In this document: positions 13,909 through 20,927 of the stretch, piece by piece
Layout of the letters: the number at the start of each line of letters is the position of its first letter
Position numbering within the stretch: position 1 is the first letter of the stretch
Source of the DNA: Anaerolineaceae bacterium UBA6105
GTDB taxonomy: Bacteria > Chloroflexota > Anaerolineae > Anaerolineales > Anaerolineaceae
DNA: 20,927 bases
Assembly (NCBI GenBank): GCA_002423495.1
Contig: DIWN01000009.1
Span: 54,980-75,906, forward strand
Direction: 5' to 3'
Notes under the pieces: model-generated
Seen by the model: the letters and a program-made list of their open reading frames with translations, nothing else
Database searches by the model: none
What the model was told of the DNA's origin: nothing
Translations under genes and position numbers: made by a program

Positions 13909-15300
13909 TTGGAAAAGATTGATTTCAAAAATGTGATCTCCGCGGCGGAGTTGGTGCGGCTGGGATGGCGGCCGCATGGCTGGCTGCTGTGGCAGATGGT
14001 CCCCCAGGGCGGCATCACCCTCCTGGCCGGGGAGACGGCATCGGGCAAGTCCTTTTTGGGCTTGGACCTGGCGCTTGGCGTGGCGTCCGGACGGGGCAAA
14101 GCGTGGGATATGGAGATCGGGGAAGAGATAGGTGATGGGAAAAAGACAGGTGATAGCTCGTGGCTCGTAGCTGATAGGAAAAATTCAGATTTTCCTATGA
14201 GCTATCAGCTACCACCTATCAGCTATCAGCTATCACCTATAAGCTGCGAAGCCCGCGTGCGGTACTTCTGCGCCGACGCCGACCCCAACCTGATCGCCGA
14301 ACGCGTGCTGAGGCTGTGCCGCGGCTATCCCAACGGCAAAAAGGGCATGGGGATCGAGGTGCCTGGTGCCCTCGATCTCGATTTCACCGCCCACAAATTC
14401 GGCGAAACCATCAGTTTCAACTGGCTGCAAAAAGAAGTCGTGAGCCGGGGGTATCAATTGCTGATCTTCGACGGTCTGGCGCAATACCTGCCCGGCATGG
14501 CCGATGGCTCCGCACCTGCCGTGAGCACATTCCTGCGCGGTCTGCGCCAGCTCACCAGCCAAACCGGCGTGAGCGTGGTTTTGCTCCACCAATTCAACAA
14601 GCGCCAGGCTGCCCGGCTGGACAAATGGGGGCTGCCCACCTCGCAGGGAGAAGAGCGCGTACGCGGCAGCAGCGAGCTGCTGGCGGGTGTGGATAGCGTC
14701 TTGCTGCTCAGCCGACCCGAAGCCATGAAGCTGGGGGGCATGGGGCGCGCCGTGCTCAAAGTGGTCAAAAACCGCCTGGGGCAAGCGGGAGCGCGCCTGC
14801 AGTTCACCATCGTGGATGGCGAGGGCAGCCTGCATCTGCTTTTTGAACGCCTGGGCGAGCAAGCCCAGCCCAAACCGCGCCGCCTGGTGGATGCCGCTTT
14901 CGATGAGATGATGCGCATCCTGATGACGGAAGACGAACGCAAATTCGACCGCAGGGAGCTGACCAGGCTGCTGCAGGAACGCATGAATTTACCCTCCACC
15001 CGGATGCTCAGAGAAGCGTTTAGCATCCTCGGCAAGGATGAACGTGTCCGCGTCGAAAGGGACGAAACCCGCAACAAGCGCTACTCCTGGGCAGTGCCTG
15101 GCACCGGCGCGTTGGAGAAAAAGGTCTACGGCTTGCCGCCGGCGATGGCGATCGACATTGCCAGCTCCTACCTGCTCAGCAAAGCCCGCCTGAACCTGGC
15201 GGAGCAGGAGATGGAAAGGATGCAAAACAAGTCCAGCTCGGCGGGACTGCTGGAGCAACTGACTGAATTGCTGCAAAGGGGTGATGAAGGTGAACTATGA
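13909..15300 (+). CDS. RecA-fold ATPase, AAA_25/RepA-like
   Basis: A 463-aa protein. The Walker A GETASGKS is at residues 41-48, Walker B LLIFD at 184-188, and VSVVLLHQFNK is a likely sensor strand. These fit the AAA_25/RepA-like RecA-fold group, found in plasmid replication helicases and mobile elements. The C-terminal part (~residues 325-400) looks like a winged helix (DRRELTRLLQERMNL and NKRYSWAVPG). The start is TTG at 13909 with GAAAGGA 6 nt upstream; no ATG fits. Residues ~73-111 are low-complexity and coded by an inverted array of 7-bp repeats inserted in frame. A plasmid or prophage remnant is plausible; no integrase or primase is seen. Confidence 0.75.
   Translation: MEKIDFKNVISAAELVRLGWRPHGWLLWQMVPQGGITLLAGETASGKSFLGLDLALGVASGRGKAWDMEIGEEIGDGKKTGDSSWLVADRKNSDFPMSYQLPPISYQLSPISCEARVRYFCADADPNLIAERVLRLCRGYPNGKKGMGIEVPGALDLDFTAHKFGETISFNWLQKEVVSRGYQLLIFDGLAQYLPGMADGSAPAVSTFLRGLRQLTSQTGVSVVLLHQFNKRQAARLDKWGLPTSQGEERVRGSSELLAGVDSVLLLSRPEAMKLGGMGRAVLKVVKNRLGQAGARLQFTIVDGEGSLHLLFERLGEQAQPKPRRLVDAAFDEMMRILMTEDERKFDRRELTRLLQERMNLPSTRMLREAFSILGKDERVRVERDETRNKRYSWAVPGTGALEKKVYGLPPAMAIDIASSYLLSKARLNLAEQEMERMQNKSSSAGLLEQLTELLQRGDEGEL
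14127..14241. repeat. Inverted heptamer-repeat array inside the ATPase gene
   Basis: The left half has GATAGCT-type 7-mers (GATAGGT, GACAGGT, GATAGCT, CGTAGCT, GATAGGA). The right half has the reverse complement AGCTATC in tandem from 14200 to 14241. The centre pairs 14168-14182 with 14190-14204 with one mismatch. The whole element reads through in frame. Confidence 0.85.
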
Positions 15301-15401
15301 GCCCTCACTCCGACGTCTATCGTCTGCATTGAGATATGGCGGAGTGGTAGATCCCGGCAGCTGCGCTGCAAGGGCAGGAGAACACCACACCGCCCTACAA
15401 G
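15301..15401. other. Junction between GC-rich host DNA and the AT-rich island
   Basis: A 101-bp gap. An ATG overlapping the ATPase stop (ATGA) opens only an 11-codon frame. Another frame reads RYGGVVDPGSCAARAGEHH before a stop, which could be the broken remains of the next gene of the original operon. No tRNA or clear att repeat is seen. Confidence 0.4.
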
Positions 15402-15848
15402 CTACCTTTTGAACATATCTTTGTATATATCCCCCCATCTTTCATCTACTCCACGTATCTTGTACTTTGAATAAACTTTTCCCTCAATATCGAACACCTT
15501 GATAGAAAAATTCTTTGCCTTTTTATTAATAATGTAATTTGTAATTTGACCTATCAATTTTATCTGAACCGAGTTGTACTCATCTAGTATATAAGGAAAA
15601 TTGATAGTTTCTTCATCAATAACGAACATGTTGCTGCCTGGAACTCGATCTTCATTCAACTGCATGGTAACACTAGCTATCGTTATTGGACGTTCACTTT
15701 GGTTTATCAGCTTTAAATATCCTGTGTCGCTAAAAAACTCATAATCAATCACGATTTTGAGTATTTTTGATTTTCTACGGATCTCATTAAATACTAACAA
15801 TGTAGATACTACAGCTGCATACAAGGCAATGATATCTGTTAATTCCAT
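15402..15848 (-). CDS. Small membrane-anchored hypothetical protein
   Basis: A 148-aa protein I do not recognise. Residues 4-20 (TDIIALYAAVVSTLLVF) are one membrane segment, followed by basic residues and a ~110-residue domain rich in beta strands (KIVIDYEFF, YLKLINQSERPITIASVTMQL, SIKVFDIEGKVY). This looks like a beta-sandwich on the cytoplasmic side, judged by the positive residues after the helix. The ribosome site GAGGA is 6 nt before the ATG. It is the last gene of the island operon, 88 nt after the HEPN-like gene. AT-rich codon use matches the island. Confidence 0.65.
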   Translation of the reverse strand: MELTDIIALYAAVVSTLLVFNEIRRKSKILKIVIDYEFFSDTGYLKLINQSERPITIASVTMQLNEDRVPGSNMFVIDEETINFPYILDEYNSVQIKLIGQITNYIINKKAKNFSIKVFDIEGKVYSKYKIRGVDERWGDIYKDMFKR

Positions 15849-15936
15849 ATGTAATCCTCTGACATTGAAAGAACTAAAGTAAAAGGCTTGAAAAACTTAA
15901 GCGAATCATCTACCAAGGTTTTCTTTACAAATCTAA

Positions 15937-16785
15937 CTAGTCTGAACTTTCGTTCCGTTTTTTCCAGGCTTCATTATATGCATCTTCCACTTGCGTCACA
16001 AACTCGGCAATATTTTCAAAGGAAGCTTCAACGAAGTCCTCGTCAACCTTTATATTCTCACCTTTTTGACCTTGTAACATCTCCTTGATTATCTTCTTTG
16101 CTTTTTCAGGAATGTCACTACCAATTCTGTGGACATACTCGTTCCTAACCATTCTGACCGCATTAATTGCCCTATAAACCTCCGGATCGTAATCGATCTC
16201 AAGTCCTGCTTTCGCCCTTAACCAGTAAAGGTGTTTATCCAAAAAACTTTGATATGAGCGGTCTTCTATATCCAACAAAATTCCCTGGTCTTTTGCGAAT
16301 TCCGCACAAAATTCCACCAAGAAGGTTTCAAGAATTGATATTTCAAATGTGATGATCGAACTCAATAGGAAATCCGGAAATTTCTCAATATCTACCCCGT
16401 CTGTTTCGTCAAAAGCAATTTCCCGTTCCCCTGCACAGAGCCCTTTGATGCTTTTCTTTTGTTCGATGGCAATTTTCTTATATTCTTTTATCTGTTTTTG
16501 TATCAACTTCCAATACCGATAGAGGCTATTGAAGGTGTAACTAAAATTGGCAATTGGTAGAAAATAATACCCATCACTCTCAAAAACCTCCAAGCCTTCT
16601 GGATCGTACCCTTCCACTAGTTCCAAAACCGGAAAAATGCTTCGTACAAAGGCATCCATTTCTTTTAATTCTTCTGTGGTCATCACCTTCTTTTTGATAT
16701 CTACATCCCTTCTACCGTCAGGTTTCCTCATCTTTCCAAGAGAACCATTGAACAATTTAGTATCAATGATTATTCGGATGTGCAA
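15937..16785 (-). CDS. HEPN-like protein of the defence island
   Basis: A protein of up to 282 aa, mostly helical. The motif RNEYVH (R214 to H219) is the R-x4-H signature of HEPN RNases, and the preceding helix SIITFEISILETFLVEFCAEF is typical of HEPN folds in toxins and defence systems. A metal-independent RNase role is inferred, as with other HEPN effectors; no partner MNT gene is seen. The start is unsure: a TTG at 16785 lies 1 nt after the methyltransferase stop with AGGA upstream; ATGs at 16731 (GGAAAG upstream) and 16683 (AAGAAGG upstream) are also possible. It is co-transcribed with the methyltransferase and nuclease genes. Confidence 0.65.
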   Translation of the reverse strand: MHIRIIIDTKLFNGSLGKMRKPDGRRDVDIKKKVMTTEELKEMDAFVRSIFPVLELVEGYDPEGLEVFESDGYYFLPIANFSYTFNSLYRYWKLIQKQIKEYKKIAIEQKKSIKGLCAGEREIAFDETDGVDIEKFPDFLLSSIITFEISILETFLVEFCAEFAKDQGILLDIEDRSYQSFLDKHLYWLRAKAGLEIDYDPEVYRAINAVRMVRNEYVHRIGSDIPEKAKKIIKEMLQGQKGENIKVDEDFVEASFENIAEFVTQVEDAYNEAWKKRNESSD

Positions 16786-16786
16786 C

Positions 16787-17617
16787 CTATTCCTGAATAG
16801 CAGACCATATTGCCTGCAAATTCTCAGTAAACCGATAATAATGGGCTAATTTGGATATATCATCACTCGCTCTGAGTTTAGAAACTCTTTGTCTAATGAC
16901 ATCGCAGTTAATACTATCAATCTCAACGCCAATAGAATCTCGGGATAATTGTTTTGCGACTGCTAATGTTGTTCCAGAACCAGCGAAGGGATCAAAAACT
17001 AAATCACCGGGCAATGTTGAAGATAAAATAATCCGAGTCAATAAGTGAACCGGAGTTTGTTGCTTATGTACCCGTTCACCTGTAGTTTCACGAATCGGCT
17101 CATCCCCAGCAAAGTACCCAGAAGTCAGTTCACGAATATCATCCCACACATCTGTCACAAACATCCCATTTGGGCGCCGACGTTTTTCCGTTTCAAGGAG
17201 AGGAGGATCAATTCGAAGTTTATTAAATTTACTAGGTGACTTTCCTTTAGTAGCAAAGATAATAATCTGGTAATGTAATCCGAAACGACTGTTATTCGGA
17301 ATGGCTGAGGATTTCTTTTTCCAGACAATAAGGTTCCGATAAGTCCAGCCTGTTTCTTCTAAAACCCTCATCACATGATGAACATTTTTTTCTCGTTGCA
17401 TGAAGTATATTGCAGCACCATCAGTTGAATTACGATATATCAAACTACAAACTTCAGTCATCCAAGCCCAATATTCATCCGGAGACATGTTGTCGTTGTG
17501 ACTCCGGTATTCTTTTGATTGGTTAAATGGCGGGTCTAAAAATGTAAGGCTGATTTTTCTATCAAGACCATTTTTCAAGAACTCTACGCAATCACCTTCG
17601 ACTATTTCACAAATCAT
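16787..17617 (-). CDS. DNA methyltransferase, N4-cytosine/N6-adenine type, DPPF
   Basis: A 276-aa beta-class-order enzyme: motif IV DPPF (residues 28-31) comes before motif I DPFAGSGTT (near residue 215), with HKQQTPVHLLTRII as the motif X region just before it. It transfers methyl from S-adenosylmethionine to an exocyclic amine of A or C. The middle region (~100-190) is the likely target recognition part. The ribosome site AAGGAAAAG precedes the ATG. It follows the PLD nuclease gene by 9 nt and is followed after 1 nt by the HEPN-like gene, so it is probably the second modification enzyme of the system. Confidence 0.92.
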   Translation of the reverse strand: MICEIVEGDCVEFLKNGLDRKISLTFLDPPFNQSKEYRSHNDNMSPDEYWAWMTEVCSLIYRNSTDGAAIYFMQREKNVHHVMRVLEETGWTYRNLIVWKKKSSAIPNNSRFGLHYQIIIFATKGKSPSKFNKLRIDPPLLETEKRRRPNGMFVTDVWDDIRELTSGYFAGDEPIRETTGERVHKQQTPVHLLTRIILSSTLPGDLVFDPFAGSGTTLAVAKQLSRDSIGVEIDSINCDVIRQRVSKLRASDDISKLAHYYRFTENLQAIWSAIQE

Positions 17618-17626
17618 TTCTTTTCC

Positions 17627-19123
17627 TTAGAACATCTTTAATACTTGTAGTTTATAAAAAATGCCTTCTTGTTCTATGTAATTATTTTCTAACAATTCAT
17701 CAAGCAGCCTATGTAGATCCATCTTGGTATTTAACACCGAAAGCTTTTCAGAAATCTGATTTATTGTTAGTTTATTATCAGACAAGTAATGCAATGTCAC
17801 TGCCTTAATAAATACCTCTTTGGTAACAAAATTATCTTGACCCATCAACTTTTTGACAATTTTGCCAATCTTCAAAGCCACTTTTCTTACTTCTATTTCT
17901 TGTGAGAGGAAAAAATGAGAGAACAATTCCTTTACTTCTTTACGCGATCTAATGCCATAATACTTATAAAACAAATTAGTGATATTTTTTTCCAGTTTTT
18001 GAGCCAAATCGAGACGAACATCATTTAATTCATTGAAAACACTAATAAATTGGTTTCTTGCGGAATCGATAATTTCTGCGTCCTTCGATAAGTATATAGT
18101 TTCAGTATTTGCACGCCAAGTACTGCCTGGTCGTTTGATACCAAGGTTCATTTTGTTCAAGTTAACTGAGCTCAATGAAACAATATTATCAGTAATTATC
18201 AGCTTAGCATGCAAAGGGTCACTGGTTGCACGAACTTCAACACCACTAGCAAGTAAATTCCGAAGTAAGTTTTGTACCCGATCCGTGAAATCGCGACTTA
18301 CAATTCCGGTAATAATCCTTATATGTTTTCCAGATATAGATGCCGCAATTAAGTCATCACAAATATCTGGGTCGGTAAAACTTTCAGTAGAGATGTAAAT
18401 ATTCTCTCCTGCCTTCAAAATAATATCCTGAATTACATTTCTAGCCCGACCATCGAAAGGTAAAATGAATAACCCTTCTTCTTTGCTAAGTTTTAGAGGA
18501 CAAATACTTCCTGGATACTGTAAAATCCAATGATTTTCATGAATACCTCTGCGAATATTCCTTGGTAATTGGAACAACGATTGAGGATTCAAATAGCCTG
18601 AATTCTCAACATGCAATCGGATTTTTCCTGAATACTCACCACAAGGTCTTACAAAGAGATCCAATAATTCATCGAATTTTTGATTAAAATTAATTTCCTT
18701 TTCCTTATCCTCTTTGAATATCAGTGCAGCATCGAGTTCGCAATGGTCAGTAAAATTCGCAGACAGAGAGATCGAAGCTGTATCTGTTACAATGAATTTT
18801 CCATGGAATGAATACCATCTCCCTACTGCCGTTGTAGTCCTTTCAGGATTACCAACATTCCATTTGCAAAAGTGAATAATTGCTCCTAGATTCTCCAATT
18901 CATTAAATTGGTCCGTTACTCGCCTCTGAATATCTTCATTGATGGAATCATATGGCAGAGTTAGTATTTCTACTTTCACTCCTTGTTTACACTTTTCTTT
19001 TAATAGATCAAATACATCTTGATGGTGCAGTTGAAAAATGGCAATCCTTATGTATTTTTCTGCTTCTGTTAATTCTCTAATGACACAAGGAATAACGTCC
19101 ATACTGAATTTAAAATATTTCAT
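17627..19123 (-). CDS. PLD-family nuclease with two HKD motifs and a C-terminal winged helix
   Basis: A 498-aa protein. Two HxKx4D motifs are clear: HGKFIVTD (H107, K109, D114) followed by SANFTD, and HAKLIITD (H305, K307, D312) followed by SSVNLNK. One chain can thus build a complete PLD active site, whereas BfiI-type enzymes need a dimer. Residues ~450-495 (LTINQISEKLSV...LLENNYIEQEGIFYKL) look like a winged helix for DNA binding. PLD nucleases cut DNA without metal. Placed between two DNA methyltransferase genes (8 and 9 nt gaps), it is the probable restriction nuclease. It could also be a lipid-acting PLD, but context argues against that. Confidence 0.85.
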   Translation of the reverse strand: MKYFKFSMDVIPCVIRELTEAEKYIRIAIFQLHHQDVFDLLKEKCKQGVKVEILTLPYDSINEDIQRRVTDQFNELENLGAIIHFCKWNVGNPERTTTAVGRWYSFHGKFIVTDTASISLSANFTDHCELDAALIFKEDKEKEINFNQKFDELLDLFVRPCGEYSGKIRLHVENSGYLNPQSLFQLPRNIRRGIHENHWILQYPGSICPLKLSKEEGLFILPFDGRARNVIQDIILKAGENIYISTESFTDPDICDDLIAASISGKHIRIITGIVSRDFTDRVQNLLRNLLASGVEVRATSDPLHAKLIITDNIVSLSSVNLNKMNLGIKRPGSTWRANTETIYLSKDAEIIDSARNQFISVFNELNDVRLDLAQKLEKNITNLFYKYYGIRSRKEVKELFSHFFLSQEIEVRKVALKIGKIVKKLMGQDNFVTKEVFIKAVTLHYLSDNKLTINQISEKLSVLNTKMDLHRLLDELLENNYIEQEGIFYKLQVLKMF

Positions 19124-19131
19124 CGGATCTC

Positions 19132-20514
19132 CTATTTCTCAAAAATATAGATGTATTCATTTTTTATTTGTTTGGCGCGAGAAACCTGATTACTTATTTG
19201 TCGAGTAATAGTTTCCACGGGTGTAAAACCATTAGATGTGATCAATTGAAATAATTTATCATGAGTAAGTTTACTTTCGTCGTGACCCATGACAATAGCA
19301 AAATGACCCTTGAGGATCTTTCCGATTTCCATAATTACAAAATTCATATCATCTAAGTAGGATTTCCCGTTCTGACCTATTTCCTGATCAATTTCAGTTT
19401 CCATCCCAAATAAACCCATCGAGAGTTTATGGATATTATTATAGTTTTGTGCGGACCAATATGGAGGAGACGTTATAACCAAATCACAGTGATCTACAAA
19501 ACTAGAAAGCTTTCTAGCATCACCCATCATCGGTTCGCAAATCAAGGTTTCATCCTTACCTGTATTAAAATCCAATATAGCTTCACGCATCCTACGAACT
19601 TGAGAAAGCATCCTCCTAAATACAGGTATATCCCTTGAGATATTATTGACCTCGCGATTATAGTGCTTTCTGTCAATATAAATTGAGCTCGCAGGTAGTG
19701 TGGGTGTCACTGAATCCATTCTTGCATTACTCATGCCTTTTAGCAAGTTGGATAGACCAACTTCAAGAAAATTGCGTACTTCTGGTGAGTAACTCTTTAT
19801 CACCGTCAAAATACTTGCGATTTTCTGCGAGACATCAGCGCGAAACCACATGCCACTATCGGGGTATAAATCGACCATTGATATTTCACCTGGTTTGTAA
19901 AGTACCCCATGATTATTGGAAAGCCAAAAAATAAAATCATCGATCTCTTCCAAAATCGACTTTGTTAGTCTCATAGTCTTGGCTTTTGAGATTTTTACTG
20001 CCAATGGATTTGTATCAAGACCAAAAGAATGACAACCATTTATATTAGCCTCTACCAATGTTGTCCCAGAACCCATAAATGGATCAACTACCACACTCTT
20101 CCTATGAGCATAATATTGGATGATTCTCGATGGGATTTGCGGGATAAACTTCGCGGTATAGTGATGGAAAAAATGCACTCCTCGCTGGCGATCTGCTTGC
20201 TTTAGATCAGCGAAGTCCCAATCCATTTCAGCGAGCTCCGGTTTCTTTGATCGATCATAATATCTGCGACCTAGTTCCAATGCCGATAATATTTGCATCG
20301 CCTTTACATCGCCAATCCCATCAAATTCCTCAAGATCAGAGGTTGTTATTGAACCAATAGGCTTGTGTCTCAAAAAATTGGAAATCTGAGAACTGAGATC
20401 ATACACATTGCTAGATGGTGAACCATGACCTAGAAGAATAGAGAATAATTCTTCAGTCGACATTTTTCTCGGATCTTTTACACGCAAAAACTTTTCTCGA
20501 GGTTTTTCATCCAT
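19132..20514 (-). CDS. RadC-N (UPF0758 helix-hairpin-helix) domain fused to an SPPY DNA methyltransferase
   Basis: A 460-aa fusion. Residues 1-90 match the N-terminal domain of RadC (PREKFLRVKDPRKMSTEEL, ILLGHG, GIGDVKAMQILSALELGRR), with helix-hairpin-helix at FDGIGDVKA; the JAB/MPN metalloprotease domain of RadC is absent. Residues ~105-460 are a DNA methyltransferase: FHHYTAKFIPQIPSR, motif I DPFMGSGTT (144-152), motif IV TSPPYW (348-353). SPPY often goes with N4-cytosine methylation. The ~200 residues between the motifs may hold target recognition. The ATG has AAGGAA upstream and heads the island operon behind a good promoter. The RadC-N part may guide it to branched, gapped or forked DNA (inference). 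Confidence 0.88.
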   Translation of the reverse strand: MDEKPREKFLRVKDPRKMSTEELFSILLGHGSPSSNVYDLSSQISNFLRHKPIGSITTSDLEEFDGIGDVKAMQILSALELGRRYYDRSKKPELAEMDWDFADLKQADRQRGVHFFHHYTAKFIPQIPSRIIQYYAHRKSVVVDPFMGSGTTLVEANINGCHSFGLDTNPLAVKISKAKTMRLTKSILEEIDDFIFWLSNNHGVLYKPGEISMVDLYPDSGMWFRADVSQKIASILTVIKSYSPEVRNFLEVGLSNLLKGMSNARMDSVTPTLPASSIYIDRKHYNREVNNISRDIPVFRRMLSQVRRMREAILDFNTGKDETLICEPMMGDARKLSSFVDHCDLVITSPPYWSAQNYNNIHKLSMGLFGMETEIDQEIGQNGKSYLDDMNFVIMEIGKILKGHFAIVMGHDESKLTHDKLFQLITSNGFTPVETITRQISNQVSRAKQIKNEYIYIFEK

Positions 20515-20533
20515 AGCAGATTCCTTAGAGGGA

Positions 20534-20562
20534 ATTATACAGGGTGAACTCTATTCTTACAA
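20534..20562 (-). promoter_or_regulatory. Sigma-A-type promoter of the defence operon
   Basis: Minus-strand TTGTAA (20557-20562), 17-bp spacer, TATAAT (20534-20539), 20 nt before the RadC-N-methyltransferase ATG. Confidence 0.7.
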
Positions 20563-20724
20563 AAACCCATTCTGGTTAATAAAGAGGTCGGGATTGATAA
20601 TTGAACAAACATCAATTGAATTGACCCCCTTCGATTCCCCGCTTCCCTTCCGCTGCGTTTACCCTTCGATTCACTGCGCGCACAGGCCAGAGATCGGGTC
20701 GTCAACAGTTTTTCGGACAATCTA

Positions 20725-20927
20725 CTAAGGGACACTCATGGCATATTCTGCCTGGCATTTTTTCAGGTACATCAGCGGGCTCAGATAACCCAGACCTTTT
20801 TGTGCTCTTGATGTGTTGTAATAGGTCTCAATATACTCAAATACCCTTTGCCTTGCCTCCTCTCTTGTTGCGCAAGGGCGCTTGTGGATGATTTCTTTCT
20901 TTAGAATAGAAAAGAAGCTTTCACTCC
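20725..20927 (-). mobile_element. IS3-family transposase, C-terminal end (cut by the window)
   Basis: The minus strand reads SESFFSILKKEIIHKR, then FEYIETYYN and GLGYLSPLMYLKKC before a TAG stop. This is the typical C-terminus of the IS3-family OrfB integrase (DDE type). Only ~67 residues are in the window; the rest lies to the right, so it cannot be called intact or broken. The 160 bp between it and the defence promoter should hold the right end of the element; TGTCCGAAAAACTGTTGAC (minus strand, ending about 20701) is a candidate terminal repeat. Confidence 0.88.

Noticed and set aside
15335..15395. tRNA-like start (GGCGGAGTGGTAGA)
   Set aside because: It resembles the 5' end of a tRNA, but no anticodon arm, T-loop or matching acceptor stem follows.
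15402..20514. DISARM system
   Set aside because: PLD nuclease plus methyltransferases fit in part, but no SNF2-like helicase DrmD/DrmA or DrmB is present in the window.
20535..20735. 66-codon minus-strand open frame before the defence operon
   Set aside because: It overlaps the IS3 end and the promoter, and resembles no protein.

Overview
The window looks like a chromosome segment from a Chloroflexota bacterium, probably class Anaerolineae. Reasons: a secreted L,D-transpeptidase with a long Thr/Pro linker, a CIRCE-controlled groES-groEL pair, DUF4013 and DUF2089 proteins, tandem c-di-AMP receptor genes, and intergenic DNA full of GTAGGG-led hairpins. This placement is inferred from gene content and style; no marker gene proves it.

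Layout. 1-1952: housekeeping genes on the minus strand (flavodoxin-like protein, thioredoxin-TPR protein, unknown 140-aa protein). 1953-2441: hairpin-rich non-coding DNA. 2442-5541: a minus-strand cell-wall operon, amidase then two L,D-transpeptidases. 5647-6219: an AMMECR1-domain protein on the plus strand. 6354-6385: a two-way terminator. 6398-10361: a minus-strand run with ftcD-type formimidoyltransferase-cyclodeaminase, a DUF84/YjjX NTPase, a YcgN-like Cys-cluster protein, two overlapping c-di-AMP receptor-like genes and a DUF4013 membrane protein. 10555-10836: a DUF2089 Zn-ribbon/HTH protein. It converges on groEL-groES (10911-12866), which has a sigma-A-type promoter and a perfect CIRCE operator. 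12956-13908: almost 1 kb of repeats, including two ~210-bp direct repeats, ATTGCAA iterons and three hairpins. 13909-15300: a RecA/RepA-like ATPase gene carrying an in-frame inverted array of 7-bp repeats.

At about 15.3-15.4 kb the composition changes sharply to AT-rich. 15402-20514 is a tightly packed minus-strand operon that looks like an acquired defence island. In transcription order it encodes a RadC-N/helix-hairpin-helix domain fused to an SPPY DNA methyltransferase, a PLD-type nuclease with two HKD motifs and a C-terminal winged helix, a DPPF-type (beta-class order) DNA methyltransferase, a HEPN-like protein with an RNEYVH motif, and a small membrane-anchored protein. A good sigma-A-like promoter precedes it. 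The right edge of the window holds the C-terminus of an IS3-family transposase.

How the genes may work together: the island is best read as a restriction-modification-like system with two methyltransferases and a metal-independent PLD nuclease, by analogy with BfiI-type systems. A HEPN RNase may be an accessory or abortive effector. The RadC-N-methyltransferase fusion, the double-HKD nuclease with wHTH, and the HEPN gene do not match a defence system I can name, so this is the best candidate here for an undescribed system.
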